Shown here in pieces: positions 25,235-35,608 of a stretch of DNA of 64,000 nucleotides. Source of the DNA: Caldilineaceae bacterium (GTDB lineage Bacteria; Chloroflexota; Anaerolineae; Caldilineales; Caldilineaceae); contig JAHBVH010000029.1 in NCBI GenBank assembly GCA_019637645.1, positions 29,723-93,722 on the forward strand, given 5' to 3'. The notes beneath the pieces are model-generated. The model was not told the origin of the DNA and ran no database searches. It was given only the letters and a program-made list of their open reading frames with translations. Each line of letters starts with the position of its first letter. Position 1 is the first letter of the stretch. Position numbers and translations under genes: made by a program.

Positions 25235-27859
25235 ATGAATGAGATCCGCGCCCGCCGATTCCGCTATCCCTGGCGATTCAAAGCTTTGCTCATCACGCTC
25301 ATCTTCTTGGGGATGACGAGCGTTGGGCTCTATTATTGGCTCCTAGCCGACCTCCCGCCCATTACCGCCGCCGAACAGCGCCTGATTCGCCCAACCACCC
25401 AAATTCTAGACCGCAAAGGTCGCCTGCTCTATGAAGTGCTTGACCCCGACGCGGGAAAGCAGATCAACTTGGCGTTGAGTAGCTTTCCGCGCGCTTGTGT
25501 CGAGGCCACATTAGCCACCGAAGACAGTCGCTTCTATCTCCACCCTGGCTTTGACCCCATCGCGATCTTGCGGGCCTTTTGGCAGAACTATCGAGCTGGC
25601 GGCAATATTGTCAGCGGTGGCAGCACCCTAACCCAACAACTTGCGCGCAATCTGCTCATGGAGCAGCGCGAGCGCTATGAACAAAGTTTGCGCCGTAAGT
25701 TGCGCGAGGCTTGGCTGGCCTGGCGGTTGGAACAACGCTACACGAAGGAAGAATTGCTGGCGCTCTACCTAAACCAGACCTACTATGGTAATTTTGCCTT
25801 TGGTCTGGAAGCCGCAGGCCAGATCTTTTTTGCGAAACCAGCCGCGCAATTGAGTCGCGCCGAGTGTGCCTTGTTGGCCGGGTTGGTCCAATACCCAACC
25901 GGTTATAATCCCCTCCAAGATCCCGAGACGGCTAAATTACGCCAGCTAACCGTACTCCGGCTCATGCGTGACGCTGGCTATCTCACCCAAGCCGAAGCAG
26001 AAACCGTTGGCGCTGAACCGCTACGCTACCGCTCCCGTCTCTTTGCCATCGAAGCCCCCCACTTTGTCATGTATGTCCAAGATCTGCTCTTGCGCCAAGT
26101 GGGCCGCGAACGGCTGCGCGAGGGCGGGTTGCAGGTGGTGACAACCTTGGATCTCGACCTGCAACGGCAAGCCGAACGCGCCGTACGCTATCGTCTCGAT
26201 CTAATCAACTGCCGCCTGCCTGGTATTTGTGACAAGAAGACCAATCCCCAACGGCGGGTTGACAATGCCGCGGCAATCATTCTCGACAGCCAGACGGGTG
26301 AAATTCTAGCGATGGTGGGCAGCCCCAATTACTTTGACCAGAGTATCCAAGGCAATGTCAATGCCTCGCTGGTGTTGCGCCAGCCCGGTAGCGCCATCAA
26401 ACCGTTGACCTATGCCGCCGCCTTGGACCCTGAATGGAGCGCGCCGGTTGGCCTACCACCCCTGACAACCGCCTCGATCCTCGCCGATCTGCCCACCACC
26501 TTTTATGTCAAGGATGAGCAGGGTGGCAATGTACCCTATGTCCCCGTCAACTATGATCGGCTCTTTCATGGGCCGGTCAGTGTGCGGACAGCCCTGGCCA
26601 ATAGCTATAACATTCCCGCGGTAAAAGTGCTCGATCGCATCGGCGTGCCGACCCTACAGCGGCTGGCCACCGCCGCGGGCATTAGCACCTTTACCGGCGA
26701 AGCCGGTCTAGCCCTGACCTTGGGCGGCAATGAAGTCAAACTGCTCGATCTCACCGCGGCCTATGGCATTTTTGACGATGGCAGACGCCTTACCCCAACG
26801 GCTATTTTAGCCAACGGCTTGGCCGAGCGGCGGCCAGGCACCAGCACAATCCACACAGCCCAAGGCAATCGACCGCTGGTCATCTCGCCGCAAACCGCGT
26901 ATCTCATTACCGACATTCTCGCCGATCCCCTGGCGCGCATCCCAGCCTTTGGCGAAGGCTCGGTGGTCGAATTACCTTTCCCCGCCGCCGTCAAAACCGG
27001 GACGACGACCGACTGGCGCGATAACTGGACCATTGGCTATACCACCGAGCGGATCGTCGGCGTTTGGGTGGGTAATGCCGATAACACACCCATGCTTGAT
27101 GTCAGTGGCATAGATGGCGCAGGTCCCATCTGGCGCGATTTGATGCTGGCAGCGCATAGGCAACCGCCAGCGGCCTTTCCCCGTCCGCCTGGCATTATAG
27201 AGACGACTATCTGTGCGCCCAGCGGGTTGCTCCCCACCCGATATTGCCCACGTACACGCCAAGAACGCTTCCGCCAAGGCACCGAACCGACCGCGCCGGA
27301 TACCCAATTCCAGCCCCGCCGCATTGATCTAGCCACCCGCCAGCTAGCAACAGCCAGTACGCCCACAGAACGTATCGGCGAACGCGTTTATTGGCTCTTG
27401 CCCCCCGAATACCATGATTGGATGGTCAGCCAGGGCATTCCCTTGGCGCTCTGTCAAGGTGACTGTGCTGCCCCCATTGCAGCCGCGAATCAACTCGCCG
27501 CAATCACCAATCCACCACAGGATGAACAACGCCCCGCGGCCGCCTTGCAGCTCGAAGCCCCCACATCGCACACCGCCTATCAGATCCATCCCGGCGTGCC
27601 CCGCGCCAACCAACGAATTGCCGTGAGCGGTTATACAACCGACGGGCAGGCTTGGGCGACCTTGCGCTTGATCAAAGATGGAAGCGTTCTGCAAGAAACG
27701 ACCCAAGCAACTCGCCTCCAGACGTGGTGGGTCTTGGAACCAGGGAACCATCAATTTTGGCTAGAAGGCAAAGTGACACCCGAAGCCGCGTGGGTTACTT
27801 CCACACCAGCGCTAGTGGTGGTCGAGCCATTCCAGCCAAGTACGCCAGAAGCAAGATAA
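25235..27859 (+). CDS. pbpC: Penicillin-binding protein 1C (bifunctional)
   Basis: This 874-residue type II membrane enzyme polymerises and cross-links peptidoglycan outside the membrane. One TM helix (about 15-37) is followed by a GT51 transglycosylase ([12 protein letters not shown], Glu96; [12 protein letters not shown]). The transpeptidase follows, with SAIK (Ser386/Lys389), SYN (457-459) and KTGTT (587-591). A C-terminal BiPBP_C Ig-like domain occupies about 780-870. The ATG at 25235 lacks a strong ribosome-binding site. The next gene encodes an alpha-2-macroglobulin, the same pairing as pbpC-yfhM in Escherichia coli, though here 485 noncoding bases lie between. Confidence 0.93.
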   Translation: MNEIRARRFRYPWRFKALLITLIFLGMTSVGLYYWLLADLPPITAAEQRLIRPTTQILDRKGRLLYEVLDPDAGKQINLALSSFPRACVEATLATEDSRFYLHPGFDPIAILRAFWQNYRAGGNIVSGGSTLTQQLARNLLMEQRERYEQSLRRKLREAWLAWRLEQRYTKEELLALYLNQTYYGNFAFGLEAAGQIFFAKPAAQLSRAECALLAGLVQYPTGYNPLQDPETAKLRQLTVLRLMRDAGYLTQAEAETVGAEPLRYRSRLFAIEAPHFVMYVQDLLLRQVGRERLREGGLQVVTTLDLDLQRQAERAVRYRLDLINCRLPGICDKKTNPQRRVDNAAAIILDSQTGEILAMVGSPNYFDQSIQGNVNASLVLRQPGSAIKPLTYAAALDPEWSAPVGLPPLTTASILADLPTTFYVKDEQGGNVPYVPVNYDRLFHGPVSVRTALANSYNIPAVKVLDRIGVPTLQRLATAAGISTFTGEAGLALTLGGNEVKLLDLTAAYGIFDDGRRLTPTAILANGLAERRPGTSTIHTAQGNRPLVISPQTAYLITDILADPLARIPAFGEGSVVELPFPAAVKTGTTTDWRDNWTIGYTTERIVGVWVGNADNTPMLDVSGIDGAGPIWRDLMLAAHRQPPAAFPRPPGIIETTICAPSGLLPTRYCPRTRQERFRQGTEPTAPDTQFQPRRIDLATRQLATASTPTERIGERVYWLLPPEYHDWMVSQGIPLALCQGDCAAPIAAANQLAAITNPPQDEQRPAAALQLEAPTSHTAYQIHPGVPRANQRIAVSGYTTDGQAWATLRLIKDGSVLQETTQATRLQTWWVLEPGNHQFWLEGKVTPEAAWVTSTPALVVVEPFQPSTPEAR

Positions 27860-27914
27860 CTATCGTTTCTGATTCGCTACAGTGTTGATTCAGTTCTTTA
27901 CCATTGGTGTGCGC

Positions 27915-28009
27915 ACCGCCCTAAGGGACGGTGCTAGGCAGCAACGCCCGCTGAAGCGGGCCTTAGCTGGCGTTGTTCGGTAGCCCAACGGCTTCAGCCT
28001 TGGGCGGTC
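27915..28009. repeat. Composite inverted-repeat element
   Basis: Outer arms ACCGCCCTAAGG and CCTTGGGCGGT close a structure that contains GCAACGCC/GGCGTTG and the hairpin CCCGCTGAAGCGGG (27948-27961). The inner AACGCCCGCT...AGCGGG core recurs at 43395-43426, so this is probably a dispersed miniature palindromic element. Confidence 0.6.
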
Positions 28010-28060
28010 TACCCAAAAACTTTGTGAACAATGCATTCGCTGCCCTTTTCTTTGTCATAT

Positions 28061-28125
28061 ACTGCCCAAATTGACTGTCCAAATTGACTGTCCAAATTTA
28101 CTGTCCAAATTTACTGTCCAAATTA
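28061..28125. repeat. 13-bp tandem repeat, five units
   Basis: ACTGTCCAAATTK is repeated five times in register from 28061 (first unit ACTGCCCAAATTG, last ACTGTCCAAATTA). It is noncoding. Confidence 0.95.
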
Positions 28126-28344
28126 CATTCGTTCTAATCATCCTAGGTTTATACTTTTGTAAGCCAATAACATTGTTCTGTTACCATAACACCTTTGAAA
28201 AGACCCTGGATTCAGCCGACTAGCTTCGAAGCGATCACTGTTCCCCTAATCACAGTTGGATGAAACCTTAGACGATACCACGGCTCGGCCTGCTGCATCA
28301 CCCAAAGCAACCGAACAATGAACCAGCTATTTAGGAGCTATCTT

Positions 28345-31300
28345 ATGCGAAACCGCGTCCCCACGCCCAAGATCGTAGCCATCCTCCTCCTGACCCTCTT
28401 ATTAGTCACGACAGCCATGCGCCTGCTGCCCTTTCCGGCCAATGCCGCGCATGCGACAGCCACCAGGCCACTGACAACGACGGCGGGTCAAGCAGCCCAG
28501 GCTGCCCTTGTCCCGCCCCAGCAAGAGCTACCCCCGGTGTTGCTCAGTACGACGCCCAGCGAAGGAACCGTGTGGGACGGTGGCGCGGTGACCTTTATCT
28601 TTGACCAACCCATGGCAGCCGCGAGCAATGTCAGCTTGGCCGTTATCCCCAGCCTAGCGGGCGAAGTAACCGTAGAGGAAGCAACCCTGCGCTTTACACC
28701 CAGCACCGCGCCAACACCAGGAGAGCGCTACCACTTTACCATCGATGCCGATGCCACGTCCGCCGCGGGTATCGCGCTGGGCAATCCTGCCGAACTGACG
28801 TTGGTGGCCGCCGCTCCCTTGGCCGTCACCACCACCCAACCGCGTGACGGCGCAAGTGAGGTTGATACCGATAGCCAAGTGGTGATTGTCTTTAATCGGC
28901 CCGTTGTTGCATTAACCAGCTTGAACGATCAGCGTACATTGCCCCAGCCATTGACGATTGAGCCAGCCGTCGAAGGCAGCGGCGAGTGGCTGAACACGAG
29001 CCTCTATGTTTTTAAGCCCACACGCGGATTAGCCGGTGGCACCGAATACACGCTAACCATTGCCGATCTCACCACTGTACAAGGCGAAACGCTCGCCGCG
29101 CCAGTGGTTACAACCTTTACGACGGCAGCACCCATTGTGACTGATACGCAGCCGAACAGTGGTCTTATTGCGCCGGATAGCGCCTTCCAAGTCACCTTTA
29201 GCCAACCGATGGATCCGGCCAGTACCGAAGCGGCTTTCACCTTTACCGCCAACGCGGATGACGAGGCCGTTGCGGGGAGCTTTGCATGGAATGAGGCCAA
29301 CACAACGCTGACCTTTACCCCCACCCAATCGCTGGCGTTCGGCGGCCTCTATCGGCTGGCGGTCGATCAGTCTGCCCAACCAGCCAGCCAACAAGGCAAT
29401 CTACGCGAAGCATATGAACTAACCCTGTCCGTCGTTCCGCTGCCCGCGGTCGCCAGCACGACCCCCGCGTCGGGCGCGACGAATGTATCGCCCGATGTCA
29501 CTGTAAGTATCCAATTTAATGCCCCGCTCAGTGCGACCACGGTACTCCCCAATATTACGGTGTCGCCTATGTTGACGACGACGCGCATCTATAGCTATTA
29601 TTGGGAGTATAACAACACCGTCGAGCTGAGCTGGTTCAAAGAATCACAGACCACCTATACAGTCACGCTGGGTGCGGATATTACCGACCGCTACGGCAAT
29701 ACGCTTGGCGAACCCCAGACGCTAACCTTTACCACCGGCGATCACAGCCCCTTTGTACAGCTAGGCATTGAGCGCTTTACGCACTTTAGCGCCTACACCG
29801 AAACCCGTATCAGCACCCTCTACCGCAATGTGAGCGCGGTCGAAGCCCGACTCTACCGCCTACCGGCCAGCCAAGCAGAGATTCTCACGGGTGAAAATCA
29901 GTGGGAAATCTGGCGCAATTACCGGGTGCCTGATCCAGCACAAAATCTCGTTTGGGAACGCAGCTATGAACCGATTGTCGGGCCGAATGTCACCGCGCGC
30001 CAAGTGCTGACCCTCACCGACGACGCTGGCAATCTACCGGCCCCAGGCTTCTACTTTCTGCAAGTCAGCTATCCTGAATATCAACCGAACCCTGATGATC
30101 AGTCGGACCCCTTTGCCAACAAAATGCAGGCGCTCTTGGTGCTCAGTAACAATAATTTGGTCTTGAAGAAAAGCACGCAAGGCGATAGCTTGGCTTGGGT
30201 GACCGATCTAGCAACTGGCAAGCCCGTGGCCGATATACCGGTGCGTTTCTATTACGCCGGTCAAGAGATGGACAACACAACGACCAATAGCGATGGCGTT
30301 GCCCTCGCCGCGCTCAACCTGGACCCCAACAACAATTGGGGGCCGACACTGGCAATCAGCGGCGAGCCTGGTGAGCCTAATTTTGCCGCCGCGTCCAGCG
30401 AATGGAGCCAAGGCATTGGGCCATGGGATTTCAACATTCCCGGCGGTTATAGCACCGAGCCAATCCAGTCCTATTTCTATACCGACCGCCCCATCTATCG
30501 CCCCGGTCAAACGGTCTACTGGAAAGGGATCATTCGCCAATTGGTGAATGACCAACATGAATTGCCCGCACCGACGACAGCCATTAGCATTACCATCCGC
30601 GATGACCAGGGCAATCCTATCCAAGAAGACCGCTATACCCTGGATGAAAATGGCACCCTCCATGGTGAGGTGACTTTGGCCCCCGAGGCCATCACAGGTT
30701 ACTACTATCTCGAAGCACGCATCCAAGTTGGCGACACCCTAGAAACCCAGCGAACAGTCTATGGTGGGGTTGGCTTCCAAGTGGCGGCCTATCGCAAGCC
30801 CGAATTTGCCGTCACCGTTACCAGCGACCAACCCGAATATACCAATGGTGATACGATCACCTACACCGTTCAGGCCAGCTACTTTAGTGGCGGCCCCCTG
30901 GCCAATGCACCAGTGACGTGGCGGTTGTTGGCGGAACCATATAATTTTACTTGGCCTAATGCACCTACGGAAGCCCGCTTCTTCAGCTTTACCCCCTTTG
31001 ATCCCGAAAACGATGTTTATGATCCCTACCGTGGCGTCTTTGCCTATGGGTTGATCCAAGAAGGCAGCAGCACGACCAACGCAGCAGGGACCTTTACCCT
31101 TGCCCTGCCTGCCGAGCTACAAGATGCGCTGCAAAGTCAACGCTGGACGCTGGATGTAACCATCCAGAGCGCCACCAACCAGTTCATCAGTGGCCGCGCG
31201 GCGGTCCCCGTTCATCGGGGGGAATTCTACGTCGGGCTCAGTCCGCGTAGTTATGTCAACCCTGTGGGCGAGGAAAGCACCATCAATGTGGTGACGATCA

Positions 31301-34300
31301 CACCCCAAGGCGAACCCTATCCTGGCGTCGCCTTGACGGCCACGATCTATGAATTCAACTGGAACAGCGTCTATGAACAGGCCGCGGATGGTAGCTTTGC
31401 GTGGCAAACCAGTGTTGAGCGTACCCCCATTGTAACCACAACCGTCACCACGGCGCGCGATGGGCGCGCGGTAATAGCCTGGACGCCAGCGACCGGCGGC
31501 GAATATCAGATCGTGGCCAGTGGCGAGGACGATGCCGGTAACCAAATCAGCAGTGCGACCTATGTATGGGTCAGCGGCGGCGACTTTATTGCCTGGCCCC
31601 GCCAGAACAATGACCGCATGGAGTTGGTCGCGGACAAGAAGCTCTATGCCCCCGGCGACACTGCCAAGATTTTGATCCCCAGCCCCTTTGCTGGTCCAGT
31701 CGATGCGCTGGTGACGCTGGAACGGGGCGGTGTATTGGAGACAGAGCTGATCACGTTGACCAGCAATAGCGCAACGCTAGAAGTGCCGATTACGACGACC
31801 CATATTCCCAATATCTTTGTCAGTGTCATCATTGCCAAAGGCATCGATGAAACTAACCCGGTCCCGGCCCTGCGCGTTGGCTATGTCCAGCTCAATGTCG
31901 ATACCAGTGAGAAAGTGCTGACCATTGACGTTGCCCCCTCGGCAACCACGCTGCAACCAGGCGACACCATTAGCTATACCCTAACCATTCGCGACAGCGC
32001 AGGGACACCAGTCCCCCATGCCGATGTCAGCGTAGCCTTGGTCGATAAGGCGGTACTCTCCTTGGTCGAGGGCATGAACCAAACACTGTTGGAACTTTTC
32101 TACTATCAACGCCCGCTTGGCGTGACCACCGGCGCATCGCTGATCATCAACAGCGACCGTCTCAGCCAACAACTCAGTGAAGGGGCTAAAGGCGGTGGTG
32201 GTGGCGGCGGCGCGAGCCTGCTGGAAGTACGCGAAGAGTTCCCCGACATTGCCTTCTGGCGGGCAGATCTCACCAGCGATGAGAATGGCGAGATCACCTT
32301 CCAAGTGGATCTGCCCGATAACTTGACCACTTGGCGGTTGGCGGCCAAAGCCATTACCTTGGACACGCGCGTTGGCGAAACCGTCAACGATGTCGTCGCG
32401 ACCAAAGCGCTCCAGGTGCGCCCCTTGTTACCACGCTTCTTTACCGCTGGGGATCGCTCGAGCATTGGCGCCGTGATCCTTAACACCACAGCAAGCACAA
32501 CCGGCACCGGCACCTTCTCGCTGACCATCGCGGGCGCGACTTTGGCCGATGGAACCACTAGTGCGGCCATGACTGATTTAGCCATGACCGCACTAGGTCA
32601 GGCCAGCTATAACTTCCCCATTACGGTCCAAGAAAACGCCGCGAGTGTCGTCGTCACCATGACAGCGCAGACTGTCGCGAGCGCTGACAATCCTGCGCTT
32701 GGGGATGCCATTCGGCTGACCATTCCCATTGTGCGCTATGAAACGCCCGAGGTAGTCGCCACATCCGGCACTGTCCCGCCCGAGGGACGGCTCGAAGCCC
32801 TTCGCTTGCCCGACGCGGCAACAGACAATGGCGAATTACAGCTCAACCTCGAACCCAGCCTCGCCGCGGGGATGCTCGATGGGCTGGATTATCTCGAACA
32901 CTTCGCCTATGAATGTAACGAGCAGACCGTGAGCCGCTTCTTACCGAATCTCTTCACGGTGCGGGCATTAAAGAGCCTCGGGATCGAAAACGAGGCCCTG
33001 ACACAACAGCTGAACTTCCAACTCGGCGTGGCGGTCCAACGCTTGGTCAGCCGCCAAAATGGCGACGGCGGTTGGGGCTACTGGCCCGGCGAAGAGAGCA
33101 ATGCTTTTGTCACCAGCTATGTACTGTGGGGCTTGGGGAGTGCTGCCGAAATGGATTATACCGTACCCGCCCGGGCTATCAGTCGAGCAGCGACCTACTT
33201 GGATGGGCAGTTCCAAGCACCGAGCGAAGTTACCGACAGTTGGACGCTCAACCAAATGGCCTTTATGAACTTTGTCCTGGCCGAGATCGGCCAAGGCGAC
33301 CCTGGTCGCGCGAGCACGCTGTATGAAGTACGCGAGCGGCTAGATCTCTACGGCCAAGCCCTGCTCGCGATGGCTTTAGCTAAATTGGATGAAACAGGCG
33401 AGACCAATGCACGTTCACAAACGCTGCTGGATAATCTCTCTGGGGCGGCCCAACTGAGCGCCACCGGTGCATCCTGGCATGAAACCAGCACCGACTGGTG
33501 GAACTTGAACACCGACACACGTACAACAAGCATCATTCTGGCCGCCTTTGTCCGGTTGCAACCTGCTGAACCACTCTTGCCCCAGGTCGTCCGCTGGCTC
33601 ATGAGTGCCCGAGAAGCGGGCCGTTGGGCCACCACCCAGGAAAACGCCTGGGCGATCATTGCCCTAACCGACTGGATGGCGACCAGTGGCGAGCTAGCAG
33701 GCAACTATGATTGGACGGTTACGCTCAACGCGCAGGTATGGGAGCAGGGAACAGTTAACGCCGACAATCTAACGGAAAAAGTCCAGCTACGCACCGCCGT
33801 GACCGATCTCCTCCGCGACGAAGCAAATGCCCTGCTTATCGAACGGAGCAATGAGAGCGGGCAACTCTACTATACCACCTATCTGCGCTACTACCTCGAC
33901 GCCCTAGCCATTGATGCCCGCGACCGTGGCATTGTGGTTGATCGTCGCTTTGCACTGGCCGATCAGCGAGTCCAAAGCGCGCAGGTTGGCGATGTGATCA
34001 GCGTAACCGTCACGGTAGTCGCCCCCACCGATCTCTACCAAGCGTTGGTCGAAGTGCCGATTCCCGCGGGCACCGAACCGATCGACCCACGCCTAGCCAC
34101 CACCAGCGTCCAGTACGACCAGTTGGGTCAGCTCATCCCCGCCAACGCGGGCAAACCCGACTGGTTCTGGCTACCGACCTATGTGGATGTACGCGACGAA
34201 AAAGTCGCCCTGGTTGCCAGTTATCTCCCCGCAGGCACCTATGAGTACACCTTCCAAGTCCAAGCCACCGTCCCCGGCGAATATCGCGTCCTCCCCGCCC

Positions 34301-34371
34301 ACGCCGAAATGCTCTACTTCCCCGAAGTCTGGGGCCGGAGCGCCGGAGCCCTGTTTACAGTGACGGAGTAG
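28345..34371 (+). CDS. Alpha-2-macroglobulin with thioester motif and N-terminal Ig-like domains
   Basis: This 2008-residue exported protein has a signal segment (VAILLLTLLLVTTAMRLLP..., no lipobox). Several bacterial Ig-like Big_5 domains follow (motifs such as TTPSEGTVWDGG, TQPRDGASEVDTDS, TTPASGATNVSPDV), then MG domains, and an A2M/complement-like region with the thioester motif CNEQ (Cys1524-Gln1527). A run of seven glycines (near 1283) precedes the segment LLEVREEFPDIAFWRADL and may be the bait or hinge. Bacterial A2Ms trap attacking proteases and work with PBP1C in envelope defence. The ATG at 28345 has AGGAG seven bases upstream; the ATG at 28318 has none. Confidence 0.92.
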   Translation: MRNRVPTPKIVAILLLTLLLVTTAMRLLPFPANAAHATATRPLTTTAGQAAQAALVPPQQELPPVLLSTTPSEGTVWDGGAVTFIFDQPMAAASNVSLAVIPSLAGEVTVEEATLRFTPSTAPTPGERYHFTIDADATSAAGIALGNPAELTLVAAAPLAVTTTQPRDGASEVDTDSQVVIVFNRPVVALTSLNDQRTLPQPLTIEPAVEGSGEWLNTSLYVFKPTRGLAGGTEYTLTIADLTTVQGETLAAPVVTTFTTAAPIVTDTQPNSGLIAPDSAFQVTFSQPMDPASTEAAFTFTANADDEAVAGSFAWNEANTTLTFTPTQSLAFGGLYRLAVDQSAQPASQQGNLREAYELTLSVVPLPAVASTTPASGATNVSPDVTVSIQFNAPLSATTVLPNITVSPMLTTTRIYSYYWEYNNTVELSWFKESQTTYTVTLGADITDRYGNTLGEPQTLTFTTGDHSPFVQLGIERFTHFSAYTETRISTLYRNVSAVEARLYRLPASQAEILTGENQWEIWRNYRVPDPAQNLVWERSYEPIVGPNVTARQVLTLTDDAGNLPAPGFYFLQVSYPEYQPNPDDQSDPFANKMQALLVLSNNNLVLKKSTQGDSLAWVTDLATGKPVADIPVRFYYAGQEMDNTTTNSDGVALAALNLDPNNNWGPTLAISGEPGEPNFAAASSEWSQGIGPWDFNIPGGYSTEPIQSYFYTDRPIYRPGQTVYWKGIIRQLVNDQHELPAPTTAISITIRDDQGNPIQEDRYTLDENGTLHGEVTLAPEAITGYYYLEARIQVGDTLETQRTVYGGVGFQVAAYRKPEFAVTVTSDQPEYTNGDTITYTVQASYFSGGPLANAPVTWRLLAEPYNFTWPNAPTEARFFSFTPFDPENDVYDPYRGVFAYGLIQEGSSTTNAAGTFTLALPAELQDALQSQRWTLDVTIQSATNQFISGRAAVPVHRGEFYVGLSPRSYVNPVGEESTINVVTITPQGEPYPGVALTATIYEFNWNSVYEQAADGSFAWQTSVERTPIVTTTVTTARDGRAVIAWTPATGGEYQIVASGEDDAGNQISSATYVWVSGGDFIAWPRQNNDRMELVADKKLYAPGDTAKILIPSPFAGPVDALVTLERGGVLETELITLTSNSATLEVPITTTHIPNIFVSVIIAKGIDETNPVPALRVGYVQLNVDTSEKVLTIDVAPSATTLQPGDTISYTLTIRDSAGTPVPHADVSVALVDKAVLSLVEGMNQTLLELFYYQRPLGVTTGASLIINSDRLSQQLSEGAKGGGGGGGASLLEVREEFPDIAFWRADLTSDENGEITFQVDLPDNLTTWRLAAKAITLDTRVGETVNDVVATKALQVRPLLPRFFTAGDRSSIGAVILNTTASTTGTGTFSLTIAGATLADGTTSAAMTDLAMTALGQASYNFPITVQENAASVVVTMTAQTVASADNPALGDAIRLTIPIVRYETPEVVATSGTVPPEGRLEALRLPDAATDNGELQLNLEPSLAAGMLDGLDYLEHFAYECNEQTVSRFLPNLFTVRALKSLGIENEALTQQLNFQLGVAVQRLVSRQNGDGGWGYWPGEESNAFVTSYVLWGLGSAAEMDYTVPARAISRAATYLDGQFQAPSEVTDSWTLNQMAFMNFVLAEIGQGDPGRASTLYEVRERLDLYGQALLAMALAKLDETGETNARSQTLLDNLSGAAQLSATGASWHETSTDWWNLNTDTRTTSIILAAFVRLQPAEPLLPQVVRWLMSAREAGRWATTQENAWAIIALTDWMATSGELAGNYDWTVTLNAQVWEQGTVNADNLTEKVQLRTAVTDLLRDEANALLIERSNESGQLYYTTYLRYYLDALAIDARDRGIVVDRRFALADQRVQSAQVGDVISVTVTVVAPTDLYQALVEVPIPAGTEPIDPRLATTSVQYDQLGQLIPANAGKPDWFWLPTYVDVRDEKVALVASYLPAGTYEYTFQVQATVPGEYRVLPAHAEMLYFPEVWGRSAGALFTVTE

Positions 34372-34420
34372 GGGTGTAGAGCTTGATTTAGCTGCACTGA
34401 CCTATATGATGTAATGTATA

Positions 34421-34456
34421 AAAAGCGAGGAGTTCAACGTTGAACTCCTCGCTTTT
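34421..34456 (+). terminator. Perfect 36-bp palindromic terminator
   Basis: Arms AAAAGCGAGGAGTTCAAC (34421-34438) and their exact complement (34439-34456) lie 50 bases after the A2M stop, ending in TTTT. The A-run before and T-run after make it bidirectional. Confidence 0.88.
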
Positions 34457-34499
34457 ACAATGGGTGGTCCGTTACGCGCTAAGCTGGGTCTGATATCAC

Positions 34500-34532
34500 A
34501 GACCTGACAGGTTTTCCAAACCTGTCAGGTCT
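34500..34532. repeat. Dispersed palindrome, copy 4
   Basis: Arms AGACCTGACAGGTTT and AAACCTGTCAGGTCT pair perfectly with a short loop. Confidence 0.88.
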
Positions 34533-34701
34533 CACCCACGATGATAAGCAAAGGTACCTCAATCAAGCTCCCTCACCCACCCCACTTGCACAAATCTCTG
34601 CTCCCGGCTACACTTCCTCTGATCCCTTGGGCTCTGATCCCTCGCGTGCTCCCACAAAAGCAATGATGATTCAATTGACCCAAAAGACAAGAGGAATTTC
34701 G

Positions 34702-35502
34702 ATGACCACGCCACTCAAAGTTCATATTACCGGCGTCTATGGCCTCATTGGCAATCTGGCCTATGAAACGCTCGCGGCGCAGCCCGACAAGTACGAGGTC
34801 TATGGCAGTGGGCGGCGGGTGATGAGTTCGGCCCGTGCGGATGCCGACAGCGTCACCCGCTTGCCGGATGACCATTTCCATATTGCCGACCTCGCCGACG
34901 CCGCGGCGATCAAGGCCGCGCTGACGGGCATGGATGCCGTGCTTCACATTGCCGCAGTGCCCGATCCAGGCGCATCGTTTGAAGATGTGCTGAGCAGCAA
35001 TATTGTTGGCACCTATAACGTGCTCGAAGCCTGTCGCACGCTGGGCATTAAACGGCTCGTCTACGCCAGCTCGATCATGGCAACCTGGGGTTATTTTGTC
35101 TACACCGAACCCTATCGCGCGATCTTTGAGGGGCGCGTAGCCGACATTCCAGCCGAGATCCCCAAAGTCAAAGTGACTGACCCCACCCACCCGACTGAGC
35201 CCTATTCAGCCAGCAAAGTGTGGGGCGAGGGCTTCTGCCATACCTACCATGACAAGTATGGCCTCTCGATTGTCTGCCTGCGCATTGGCGGCGTCAACAA
35301 GAGCGACGACGCCCATAACATCGTCGGCAAAGCGGTCTACTGTAGCCATCGCGATGTGACCAACATCATCCAACTGGCGCTGGAAGCGACCGCGGAACCG
35401 CGCTTCGACATCTGTTATGGCGTGTCCGACAACCAACACCGCTGGGTGGATCTGGCACATTCCAAGGAGCGGCTAGGCTTTGTAGCTCAGGATGGGCTCT
35501 AG
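34702..35502 (+). CDS. NAD-dependent epimerase/dehydratase
   Basis: This 266-residue extended-SDR enzyme has GVYGLIG (residues 11-17, GxxGxxG), the catalytic YSASK (168-172) and a Ser in YASSIM (121-126). The fold and length resemble sugar-nucleotide epimerases or uronate dehydrogenases; the substrate cannot be read from sequence. The ATG at 34702 has AGAGGAA six bases upstream; 25 more in-frame residues lack a site. The gene converges on a sugar ABC importer operon, with a hairpin between them, and may belong to the same carbohydrate theme. Confidence 0.82.
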   Translation: MTTPLKVHITGVYGLIGNLAYETLAAQPDKYEVYGSGRRVMSSARADADSVTRLPDDHFHIADLADAAAIKAALTGMDAVLHIAAVPDPGASFEDVLSSNIVGTYNVLEACRTLGIKRLVYASSIMATWGYFVYTEPYRAIFEGRVADIPAEIPKVKVTDPTHPTEPYSASKVWGEGFCHTYHDKYGLSIVCLRIGGVNKSDDAHNIVGKAVYCSHRDVTNIIQLALEATAEPRFDICYGVSDNQHRWVDLAHSKERLGFVAQDGL

Positions 35503-35550
35503 GCGCAACACACAGCTCGCCACCTAACGCTAGCCGTGCGCCTAAGAAAA

Positions 35551-35583
35551 AGAGCTGTCAGATTTTCAAAGCCTGACAGCTCT
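35551..35583. terminator. Dispersed palindrome, copy 5 (convergent terminator)
   Basis: Arms AGAGCTGTCAG (35551-35561) and CTGACAGCTCT (35573-35583) sit between the epimerase and the convergent ABC permease gene. It shares the CTGTCAG core of the dispersed element and is placed to terminate both strands. Confidence 0.7.
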
Positions 35584-35608
35584 GGTAGCGAAGCTACTGC
35601 CAACCAAG

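Larger units (their letters stand above)
27860..28344. other. Intergenic region between pbpC and A2M genes
   Basis: No gene is supported. It holds a large folded element (27915-28009), a five-unit 13-bp tandem repeat (28061-28125) and, at 28333-28337, the AGGAG for the macroglobulin gene. The insertion of these elements separates two genes that are usually adjacent. Confidence 0.6.
34372..34701. other. Terminator and repeat region after the A2M gene
   Basis: This gap carries a perfect palindromic terminator (34421-34456) and one copy of the dispersed palindrome (34500-34532). AGAGGAA for the epimerase gene lies at its right end. Nothing coding is seen. Confidence 0.6.
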
